From the NCBI GenBank assembly GCA_031374735.1, contig JANMGQ010000057.1, positions 18,202-82,201 of the forward strand: a DNA stretch of 64,000 nt, given 5' to 3'. The notes under the pieces were generated by a model. It did not search any database. It was not told where the DNA came from and saw only the letters and a list, made by a program, of their open reading frames with translations. Below are positions 18,993-26,364 of the stretch, piece after piece. Both the position numbers and the translations under genes were made by a program. Each line of letters opens with the position of its first letter. The first letter of the stretch is position 1. This stretch comes from JABFRJ01 sp031374735. GTDB taxonomy: Bacteria > Pseudomonadota > Alphaproteobacteria > Rhizobiales > Hyphomicrobiaceae.

Positions 18993-19062
18993 TTCGCCCT
19001 GCGGGCGAATTTTGAAGGGCTTTCAGCCCTTCAAGCATCCCGACCAGGGGCGTTGCCCCTGG
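18993..19062. terminator. Three tandem hairpins downstream of lptD
   Basis: Three perfect short hairpins follow the lptD stop: TTCGCCC/GGGCGAA (18993-19009), TGAAGGGCT/AGCCCTTCA (19013-19033) and CCAGGGGC/GCCCCTGG (19044-19062). None has a T-tract, so they may be a transcript-stabilising or attenuating structure, or repeats, rather than a classical terminator. Confidence 0.6.
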
Positions 19063-19154
19063 ACCCATGAGTGGTCTCCCAAGGTTCAACGTTGACGGGG
19101 TATGCCCACGCGCAGAGCCCCTTGTCTTTCTCGCCGCGGATCGTATCCAAGATC

Positions 19155-19814
19155 ATGACCACGCTGCTCAACTCAAAGCCGCTTACGTCGGCTGAAATGG
19201 CCAAGCGCCTCGCGCGCGACATCCCCGACGGCTGGACCGTAAATCTCGGCATAGGGCTGCCGACGGTCGTCGCCGATCATGTGCCGGCAGACCGTGAAGT
19301 CCTGTTTCAGTCCGAGAATGGCATTCTTGGCATGGGGCCCGCGCCCGCCAAAGACGCGATCGACCCGTGGCTGGTCAACGCCGGCAAGCAGCACATCACC
19401 TTGAGCCCCGGCGCGGCCTTGTTCCACCACGCCGACAGCTTCGCCATGATCCGCGGCCAGCACTTGGACCTGTGCGTGCTCGGCGCCTATCAGGTGGCCG
19501 AGAACGGCGACCTCGCCAATTGGACTGTACCCGAGGGTGAGGTGATCCCCGGCATCGGCGGCGCCATGGATCTGGCAGCCGGCGCAAAACAGATCTGGAT
19601 CATGATGGACCACACGACCAAATCGGGCGAGCCGAAGCTGGTCAAGCGCTGCACGTATCCGCTAACGGCACCGGCCTGCGTGACGCGCGTCTACACCAAC
19701 ATCGCCGTGCTCGATGTCACGCCCAAGGGCTTTGTCCTAGTCGAGTGTTTCGGCGGCTTTTCCGCAGCCGATGTCCAAGAGCGGACAGGCGTGACGATCA
19801 GCAACGTGGCGTGA
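19155..19814 (+). CDS. 3-oxoacid CoA-transferase, subunit B
   Basis: Beta chain of a class I CoA-transferase (ScoB/PcaJ/AtoA group) that moves CoA from succinyl-CoA to a 3-oxoacid. From ATG 19155 it is 219 residues with the catalytic SENG motif at 53-56 (Glu54) and the family segments NLGIGLPT, GGAMDLAAGAK and MDHTTKSGEPKLV. A longer frame from 19071 crosses the hairpin-rich leader and was rejected. The alpha subunit that normally precedes it is absent from both sides, so either it is encoded elsewhere or this is a leftover. Confidence 0.9.
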   Translation: MTTLLNSKPLTSAEMAKRLARDIPDGWTVNLGIGLPTVVADHVPADREVLFQSENGILGMGPAPAKDAIDPWLVNAGKQHITLSPGAALFHHADSFAMIRGQHLDLCVLGAYQVAENGDLANWTVPEGEVIPGIGGAMDLAAGAKQIWIMMDHTTKSGEPKLVKRCTYPLTAPACVTRVYTNIAVLDVTPKGFVLVECFGGFSAADVQERTGVTISNVA

Positions 19815-19967
19815 GCTCCCTTCCGCTGTCGCGCACCAACACGGCGTGAGACCAGCATGCCTAGCTCATCAGACTTCATCAGGCCTTGACCTGGAACGAT
19901 GGCTGCTGGATTTGAGTGGTGGGCTCGAGACCGCATCTGAGCCGAGCCACCCGTCGAGCCGGCCCCC

Positions 19968-21683
19968 ATGACGACAGACGTCCTCCAGCCTGTGCCGCAG
20001 TCCATGCACGCCCCGGCACCGGCCATAATCTGGCGCGAAGCAGCCGTCATGTATGCGGGCATCGCGTTGCTAGTCGCATTGCTGATCCTGATCATTGCGT
20101 TGCCCATCGGCACGCTGCTGCTCAAGAGCTTCCAGGACCGCAACGACGCCTTTGTTGGTCTCGCCAACTACCAGAAGTACCTGTCGACCCCACAGCTCGT
20201 CTCGTCGCTGTGGAACAGCATCTGGACCTCGGCCCTGTCGACGCTGATTGTCGTCTCATTGGCCTTCGGCTTCGCCTTTGCGCTGACGCGCACGACCATG
20301 CCCGGCAAGGGGATCTTCACCGGCATCGCCATGCTGCCGCTGTTTGCGCCGTCGCTGCTGCCGGCGATCTCGTTCATCTACATCTTCGGCAATCAGGGTT
20401 TTCTGAAATCCTGGCTGATGGGCAACACGGTCTATGGCCCGATCGGTATCGTGCTCGCGCAGGTGTTCTATTGCTTCCCGCATGCCGTGCTGTTGCTGAC
20501 AACCGCGCTCGCAACGTCCGACCAGCGCATGTATGAAGCGGCCGAGGCGCTCGGCACCTCCAAATGGCGGCAGTTCTGGACCATCACATTTCCGGGCGTG
20601 CGCTATGGTGTGATCTCGGCGCTGTTCCTCATCTTCACACTTGTGATCACCGACTTCGGCATCCCCAAGGTCATCGGTGGGCAATTCAACGTGCTCGCGA
20701 CGGATGCCTACAAACAAGTGATCGGCCAGCAGAACTTTCAGATGGGTGCCGTCGTCGGCTTCGTGTTGCTGATCCCAGCTGTGCTTGCGTTTATCGCCGA
20801 CCGCATCGTGCAGAAGAAGCAAGTGGCGCTACTCACGGCGCGCGCCGTGCCGCTGATCCCGAAAAAAAACATCGCCACGCAGTCGATCGCGCTCGCCTAC
20901 AGCGCGCTGCTCGCGATGATCATCCTCGGCGTGATCGGCATGTCCATCTGGGCCTCGTTCATCACCTACTGGCCCTATAATCTGTCGATGTCGTTGAAGT
21001 GGTACGAGTTTGCCGAATTCCTGCCGAATGGCTGGCAGCCCTATTGGAACTCGCTGCAGATGGCCGCGATGGTGTCGGTCATCGGCACGACCCTGGTGTT
21101 CACGGGCGCGTATCTGATCGAGAAGGGCAAAGGCTCGACGGCAGGCCGCCTGTTGGCGCATCTGCTCGCCATGCTGCCGATGGCGGTGCCGGGCCTCGTG
21201 CTCGGGCTTGGTTACGTGTTCTTTTTCAATGCGCCGTGGAACCCGCTCGGCGCGTTTCAAGGCACGGTCGCTTTGCTCGCGGTCAACACCATCGCGCACT
21301 TCTACACGACCGGCCACCTGACAGCGGTGACCGCGCTCAAGCAGATTGACAAAGAATTCGAGTCCGTGTCGGCCTCGCTGAAAGTGCCGTTCTACAAGAC
21401 CTTCCTGCGTGTGACGGTGCCGATCTGCCTGCCCTCGATCCTCAACATTGCCGTGTATATGTTCGTCTCGGCGCTGACGACGGTGTCGGCCGTCGTGTTC
21501 CTCTACGGGCCGAAGACCATGCTGGCGTCGATCGCGATTGTGCACCTGGACGAGTCCGGCACGACGGCGGCCGCGGCGGCCATGGGTGGTGTTATTCTGC
21601 TGACCGCAATTGGTGCGAAGCTGTTGCATCTGCTGGTCGAGCAGGTTTTGCTCTCGCGCATGCAGGCGTGGCGGAAACGGTAA
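19968..21683 (+). CDS. Two-domain ABC transporter permease, 2-aminoethylphosphonate/iron type
   Basis: A 571-residue inner-membrane protein made of two fused BinderProtein-type permease halves with about 12 helices. The first EAA loop is EAAEALGTSKWRQFW; the second, ESVSASLKVPFYKTF, is degenerate. FbpB-type iron permeases share this architecture. Segments such as DFGIPKVIGGQFNVLATDAYKQVIG and KKQVALLTARAVP recall the putative 2-aminoethylphosphonate permease PhnU2; I recognise this from memory without a search. No ATPase or binding-protein gene is adjacent, which is unusual for this type. Confidence 0.82.
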   Translation: MTTDVLQPVPQSMHAPAPAIIWREAAVMYAGIALLVALLILIIALPIGTLLLKSFQDRNDAFVGLANYQKYLSTPQLVSSLWNSIWTSALSTLIVVSLAFGFAFALTRTTMPGKGIFTGIAMLPLFAPSLLPAISFIYIFGNQGFLKSWLMGNTVYGPIGIVLAQVFYCFPHAVLLLTTALATSDQRMYEAAEALGTSKWRQFWTITFPGVRYGVISALFLIFTLVITDFGIPKVIGGQFNVLATDAYKQVIGQQNFQMGAVVGFVLLIPAVLAFIADRIVQKKQVALLTARAVPLIPKKNIATQSIALAYSALLAMIILGVIGMSIWASFITYWPYNLSMSLKWYEFAEFLPNGWQPYWNSLQMAAMVSVIGTTLVFTGAYLIEKGKGSTAGRLLAHLLAMLPMAVPGLVLGLGYVFFFNAPWNPLGAFQGTVALLAVNTIAHFYTTGHLTAVTALKQIDKEFESVSASLKVPFYKTFLRVTVPICLPSILNIAVYMFVSALTTVSAVVFLYGPKTMLASIAIVHLDESGTTAAAAAMGGVILLTAIGAKLLHLLVEQVLLSRMQAWRKR

Positions 21684-21686
21684 CCC

Positions 21687-22256
21687 ATGTGCGCTGCCTG
21701 TGACATGACCTTCGTCGGCTTTGCCGCGCCACAGTTGCCGATGCTGGCGTCCTATGTGGACGCGCTGAGCCGCGGCTGGTCACCCAATACTTTGCGCGAT
21801 GTCTCGGGAGAGCAGCTGGCAGTCATTGCACAGGACCCACAGGCGTTTCTTGCCTCCCTCACCGACGATTGTCCGCCCGGAACACGGACGCTCGACGATG
21901 GCCGCGTCGTGCCACTGCTGCCGATGCGCATCCGTTGGATCTGGGACGGGGCGTTCTGCGGCGCGATCAACCTGCGTTGGCAACCCGGGAGGGAGGACCT
22001 GCCAGACTACGTCTCCGGTCACGTCGGCTACACGATCGTGCCCTGGAAGCGCGGCCACGGCCTCGCTAAACGGGCGCTGCGTCATATGCTTTCGGAAGCC
22101 CGCGAGGTGGGCTTAAAACACGTCGACGTCACCACCGACGAGAGCAATCTTGCCTCGCAGAAAGTCGCGCTCGCCAACGGTGGTGTGCTGATCGAAACGG
22201 CCGTTAAACCTGATCTAGGCCCACACCCCCGCCACCTGTACCGGATCAACCTGTGA
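21687..22256 (+). CDS. GNAT family N-acetyltransferase
   Basis: The 189-residue protein has the GNAT acetyl-CoA signature near residues 115-130 (YTIVPWKRGHGLAKRAL), then DVTTDESNLASQKVALANGG, a typical beta5/alpha4 region. The substrate is unknown. It begins three bases after the permease stop and overlaps the next gene by 4 bp (GTGA), so it probably belongs to that transcript. An internal ATG at 21705 (MTFVGF) is a plausible alternative start. Confidence 0.85.
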   Translation: MCAACDMTFVGFAAPQLPMLASYVDALSRGWSPNTLRDVSGEQLAVIAQDPQAFLASLTDDCPPGTRTLDDGRVVPLLPMRIRWIWDGAFCGAINLRWQPGREDLPDYVSGHVGYTIVPWKRGHGLAKRALRHMLSEAREVGLKHVDVTTDESNLASQKVALANGGVLIETAVKPDLGPHPRHLYRINL

Positions 22257-22948
22257 CCCGATCATTCGACGACACGCGCGTGTGGATCTTTGATCTCGAC
22301 AACACGCTCTATCCCGCCGCGTGCAATCTGTTTGCGCAAGTCGACCACAAGATGGGCGAGTTCGTCGCGCGCCATCTCGATGTACCCTATCCCTACGCGC
22401 GCTATCTGCAGAAGTCGTATTACCGACAGTTCGGCACCACGCTCTCGGGGTTAATGACCGTGCACGGCATGCAGCCGAAGGCGTTTCTCGATTATGTCCA
22501 CGACATCGACGTGACGCACGTTCCAGCCGACCCAGCCCTGGGAGAGGCCATCGGTCGGCTGCCTGGCCGCAAGTTGATTTTTACCAACGGCACTGTCGGT
22601 CACGCGGAAAACGTCGCCGGCAAACTCGGCATTCTCGATCGGTTCGAGGCCATCTACGATATCGTCGCCGCCGACTATGTGCCCAAGCCCCACCGCGCGC
22701 CCTACGACGACTTCGTCGCCCGCCATCTGACCAAACACGGCGCGAAGCCGACGCAGTCGGCCATGTTCGAGGATATGCCGCACAATCTCGAAGTGCCCCA
22801 TACCCTCGGCATGAAGACGGTGCTGGTGCATTCCGCCGCCGAATATGACAGCCCCGTGCAGACCCACATCAAGGCGTGGCCCAAACCACCGGCGCACGTC
22901 CATCACATGACGGATGACCTGACAGGATTTCTGCAAAAGCTGGCATAG
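22253..22948 (+). CDS. Pyrimidine 5'-nucleotidase, HAD superfamily
   Basis: The 231-residue HAD hydrolase starts with GTG inside the stop of the acetyltransferase gene. Motif I is FDLDNTLYP (Asp14 nucleophile, Asp16), motif II FTNGT, motif III Lys in YVPKPH, and motif IV FEDMPHN. The DLDNTLYP start and a helical cap (about 22-85) match the SDT1/YjjG-like pyrimidine 5'-nucleotidases, which dephosphorylate UMP/CMP or damaged pyrimidine nucleotides. Cytoplasmic. Confidence 0.88.
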   Translation: MTRSFDDTRVWIFDLDNTLYPAACNLFAQVDHKMGEFVARHLDVPYPYARYLQKSYYRQFGTTLSGLMTVHGMQPKAFLDYVHDIDVTHVPADPALGEAIGRLPGRKLIFTNGTVGHAENVAGKLGILDRFEAIYDIVAADYVPKPHRAPYDDFVARHLTKHGAKPTQSAMFEDMPHNLEVPHTLGMKTVLVHSAAEYDSPVQTHIKAWPKPPAHVHHMTDDLTGFLQKLA

Positions 22949-23053
22949 CGCACGAGCCGTCATTCTTCCGCCACAGCAGTCGATCAGCTTGCATATATCC
23001 TTCGTCATTATCGCGGCTGCTGACCCCGATAACTCGACCCAAGGATACGTACT

Positions 23054-24529
23054 ATGCATTCTCATCTGGAGCGCCTCGACGACACACGCGTCCGCGTTCG
23101 CACCCATCGCGAGCTGGACGTCACACTGTTTGCCAATGCCAACGTGGACTTGGATCCGGCATCTGTCGCCGAGATCCTGTCGTTCGCGCACCTGGCCGAC
23201 ACCCTCGATGACCTGAACGCTCGCCGCTTCTTTGGCGACGCGATGGCGCGCGTCGAGCGCATCGTGCTAACACCCGACTTCCATCGCGGCTCGGGCATAC
23301 CCGTCGGCACTGTATTGGATGCGCGCGGCTTTGTGCTGCCGAAGGCTGTTGGCTCGGACATTGGCTGCGGCATGCGGCTGCTGTCAACCGATGTGACGGC
23401 GGACGAGTTCGCGCGCCTCGGCAACGATCTCGACGAGCGGCTGCGCTACATCTTCTTTGAAGGCGGACGCAACATTCCGCTGTCAGCCACGCAACGGCGC
23501 GGCATGTTCACGGCGGGCCTGCAGGGGCTCATCGAGGAGACGCACGCGGGCGAAGGCATCTGGCAATACTGGGACAAGCGCACCCAGGAAGCCGACCTGA
23601 TGCGCACGCACAAGCTCGGACGGCTCGCGACAGACGGCATCTTCGGCCTCGAGGACTTCATCCGCGGCTCCGGCGAAGCCTTCACGCGTGACGGCCAGAT
23701 CGGCTCCATCGGCGGCGGCAACCACTTCGTCGAAGTGCAGCGCGTCGACGAGGTATTGGATGGCGCAACAGCGCGCGCCTGGGGCCTCAAGGCGGGTCAC
23801 GTTGCAATCATGGCCCACTCGGGCTCGGTCGGCATCGGCCATCTGGTCGGCAACCACTTCACGGATGCCGCCAAAGCCGCATACCCGAAAGGCATGGCAC
23901 ACCCGGAGCATGGCTTCTATCCGCTCGGCCTCGAATCCACGGAAGGACGCCGCTATCTCTCCGCCATGGGCAACGCCGGGAACTTCGCGGCCGCCAACAG
24001 GCTGTTCCTCGGCCTCATGACGGTCCGTGCATTGTCCGAAGCCCTGGGGCGCGAGATCGAAGCCAAGCTCATCTACGACGCGCCCCACAACTTGATCTGG
24101 GATGAGGGCGGCGACCGCATGATCCATCGCAAGGGCGCCTGCCCGGCCGATGGGCCATCGAATGACGCCGACTTCCCGTCAGGACATCCCGTGATCGTGC
24201 CGGGCTCCATGGGGGCGTCGAGCTTTGTGCTGCGCGGACACGGCAACACGGCAAGCTTGTGCTCGTGCTGTCATGGTGCCGGCCGCATTGCGCCACGCCG
24301 ACAAGGACGCAAGGGCGACATCGCCGAGCTCGATCCGCTGCGCATCGTCACGAAAGTGGACGCCAAGCGTCTGCGCCGCGACGTGCGCGAGGAGTGGGAG
24401 CGTGCGGTGCTTGAGGAAGCGCCGTCTTGCTACAAGGACGTGACGCCAGTCATCGACACCATTGTCGGCGCGGACGTGGCGAGCAAGGTCGTGCGCCTGT
24501 GGCCGCTGCTGACGGTGAAGGGCGTGTGA
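23054..24529 (+). CDS. rtcB: RNA-splicing ligase RtcB family protein
   Basis: RtcB joins RNA 2',3'-cyclic phosphate or 3'-phosphate ends to 5'-OH ends through a GMP-histidine intermediate. The 491-residue protein keeps the key motifs: SDIGCGMR (metal Asp/Cys), GGGNHF, HSGSVGIG, PHNLIW, and HRKGA with His358 as the predicted guanylated residue, then SMGASSFVLRG and CCHGAGR. Length is about 80 above E. coli RtcB. An AAGGA ribosome site lies 7-8 bases before ATG 23054. Neither an rtcA cyclase nor an rtcR activator is nearby, which is common in this lineage's RtcB genes. Confidence 0.93.
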   Translation: MHSHLERLDDTRVRVRTHRELDVTLFANANVDLDPASVAEILSFAHLADTLDDLNARRFFGDAMARVERIVLTPDFHRGSGIPVGTVLDARGFVLPKAVGSDIGCGMRLLSTDVTADEFARLGNDLDERLRYIFFEGGRNIPLSATQRRGMFTAGLQGLIEETHAGEGIWQYWDKRTQEADLMRTHKLGRLATDGIFGLEDFIRGSGEAFTRDGQIGSIGGGNHFVEVQRVDEVLDGATARAWGLKAGHVAIMAHSGSVGIGHLVGNHFTDAAKAAYPKGMAHPEHGFYPLGLESTEGRRYLSAMGNAGNFAAANRLFLGLMTVRALSEALGREIEAKLIYDAPHNLIWDEGGDRMIHRKGACPADGPSNDADFPSGHPVIVPGSMGASSFVLRGHGNTASLCSCCHGAGRIAPRRQGRKGDIAELDPLRIVTKVDAKRLRRDVREEWERAVLEEAPSCYKDVTPVIDTIVGADVASKVVRLWPLLTVKGV

Positions 24530-24561
24530 CCACCAAGGCCGCGCGCGTGGCGTCGCCCTGT

Positions 24562-24744
24562 GATACCAGAGAGCAAAATTACTGACCGATCCAAAAAGGT
24601 CGGTATCCCGGATATGTGATCACGCGGTGCGCGTGATCATGTATCCGGAACCCACACCGCTGACCGCACGGCATTGTTGCCTCAAACTGAAAGGTCAAGG
24701 TTCTGGATATGCCGGTCGCGCCACTGCGCGACGGGCATTCCGGG
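24562..24744. repeat. Dispersed repeat with long hairpins after rtcB
   Basis: The rtcB/SDR gap holds a fifth copy of the box seen after ptsP (GATACCAGAGAGCAAAATTACTGAC, 24562-24586). Next comes an 18-bp hairpin: 24608-24625 pairs with 24631-24648 around the loop GGTGC. Two central positions pair only as G-U in RNA. An imperfect second hairpin follows at about 24703-24743 (CGGTCGCGC/GCGCGACGG core). No gene is visible. Confidence 0.8.
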
Positions 24745-24805
24745 ATAACGCCGCGTTGTTTGATCAGTCACTCTTTCTGCTCGTTGGTATGACGCACAAT
24801 AAGGG

Positions 24806-25534
24806 ATGAGCATGGCCATCGAATCTCGTCGCATATCGGTTGTCATGCTTGGCGCCTCGGGCGCCGTTGGCGGAGCGGCCGTCGCAGGTCTCCGCGCCAT
24901 GCCATGCACTGCGCGGATCACGCTCCTGAACCGCCGGCAACTCGATCTCGCCCCCGCAGCGATGCTCAGCCAGCACGTCGTCGATCCGCTCGATGCCGCG
25001 AGCTATCAGCACCTGCTGGCTGGTCACACCGCTGCCATCTGTACGCTTGGCGTCGGCCAACCGACGCGGGTGTCGAAAGACGAACTCGTCCGCGTCGACA
25101 AGACTGCGGCCCTCGATTTCGCGCGCGCCTGCCGGGAGGCCGGCGTCGAACACTTTGAACTGCTCTCGGCTGTGGCGGCCGACGCAGCGTCATCGAACTT
25201 TTATCTGCGCACCAAGGGCGAACTTCACGTGGCGCTGGCCGCCCTTGGCTTTGCGCGCCTCAGCATCTTCCAGCCGTCAATGATCCTGACGCCGACAAAC
25301 CGCTACGACTGGAAGCAGGGCCTCGTGTTGGCCGTCTGGCCGAAGTTGTCCCCCGTTCTCGCTGGTCCGCTCGCCAAGTATCGTGGCGTGCGCGTCGAGA
25401 CGCTCGGCGCTGCCATCGCGCTCAATCTTGCACGCCCCGGCCGGGGCGTTGAGACCTTGCACTGGCGCGACTTTGCACGGATTGTTGATGCAGGAGCGAC
25501 AACCGGCGTGGCATCAGGCCAGGATGTGCTTTGA
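24806..25534 (+). CDS. Atypical SDR / NAD(P)-binding protein (HTATIP2-like)
   Basis: A 242-residue Rossmann protein with the N-terminal dinucleotide motif GASGAVG at 16-22, an NRR segment at the end of beta2, LLSAVAA, and a YxxxK pair (YLRTKGELH), followed by FQPSMILTPTNRYD. This resembles the atypical short-chain dehydrogenase group around TIP30/HTATIP2, often annotated as oxidoreductase or epimerase. The reaction is unknown. The ATG at 24806 has an AAGGG ribosome site very close. The 3' end overlaps the convergent isochorismatase gene by 21 bp. Confidence 0.8.
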   Translation: MSMAIESRRISVVMLGASGAVGGAAVAGLRAMPCTARITLLNRRQLDLAPAAMLSQHVVDPLDAASYQHLLAGHTAAICTLGVGQPTRVSKDELVRVDKTAALDFARACREAGVEHFELLSAVAADAASSNFYLRTKGELHVALAALGFARLSIFQPSMILTPTNRYDWKQGLVLAVWPKLSPVLAGPLAKYRGVRVETLGAAIALNLARPGRGVETLHWRDFARIVDAGATTGVASGQDVL

Positions 25535-26245
25535 CTGGATGCGCTTGACGCCAGCCTTGGCCATGGCGGTCCAGGCCTTGGCGAGCGAACCGTTGTTGTC
25601 GATGCCCCTACAGGCATCCTCGATCACGCTTGCGGCGAAGCCGAGACGACGCGCGTCCATCGCTGTCCAGCCGACGCAGAAGTCGGTTGCCAATCCGACC
25701 ACGAAGACCGACTTGATCCCACGCCCCTTGAGATAGCCGTCGAGCCCGGTCTTGATCTTGCCATCCGCCTCGATGAAGGCCGAGTAGCTGTCGACCTTGG
25801 GATTGAAACCCTTGCGGATGATGAGTTGCGCGTGCGGAATGTCGATGCCCTTGTGGATCTGCGCGCCCTCGGTGCCTTGCACGCAGTGATCGGGCCACAG
25901 CACCTGGTTGCCATAGGGCAGCTTGATGCTCTCGAACGGTTTCTTCCCCGCATGCGCCGACGCGAAGGAGATGTGGCTCGGCGTGTGCCAATCCTGCGTC
26001 ATGACCACATTCTGGAAGGCTTTGCCGAGCGTGTTGATCAGGGGGATGATCGCGTCGCCCTCCTTCACGGCGAGACTGCCGCCGGGCGTGAAGCAGTTCT
26101 GCACATCAACAACGATCAGCGCGCTTTTTGCATCGGGCTTGACGGGCGCGGCAAACGTCGGGCCGCCGACAAGTGCTGTCGCTGCGGCAGCACCAGCGCC
26201 GAACATGACATGACGGCGCGTAGGACGCGTGGCTCGATCAAACAT
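25514..26245 (-). CDS. Nicotinamidase-like isochorismatase-family hydrolase with Tat signal
   Basis: From ATG 26245 the protein is 243 residues and begins with a twin-arginine-like signal (TRRHVMFGAGAAAATALVGG, cleavage near FAAP). The mature part has the nicotinamidase features: Asp47 (VDVQNCF), metal ligands Asp86/His88/His91 (DWHTPSH), Lys145 and the nucleophile Cys190 (ATDFCVG). Nicotinamidases turn nicotinamide into nicotinate for NAD salvage and are usually cytoplasmic, so export is notable. A start 19 codons upstream (26302) would bury the signal and was not chosen. Confidence 0.88.
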   Translation of the reverse strand: MFDRATRPTRRHVMFGAGAAAATALVGGPTFAAPVKPDAKSALIVVDVQNCFTPGGSLAVKEGDAIIPLINTLGKAFQNVVMTQDWHTPSHISFASAHAGKKPFESIKLPYGNQVLWPDHCVQGTEGAQIHKGIDIPHAQLIIRKGFNPKVDSYSAFIEADGKIKTGLDGYLKGRGIKSVFVVGLATDFCVGWTAMDARRLGFAASVIEDACRGIDNNGSLAKAWTAMAKAGVKRIQSKHILA

Positions 26246-26364
26246 GGCGATAGCCTCCGTGGTGAGGGGCCGAACGTGGCACGGTCGCACGAAATTATGC
26301 AAGTCGATCTGGCTCCGCCTGATCCTGGCGTCTCATAAGGACATCGGGCACCTGCCTGATGAAG

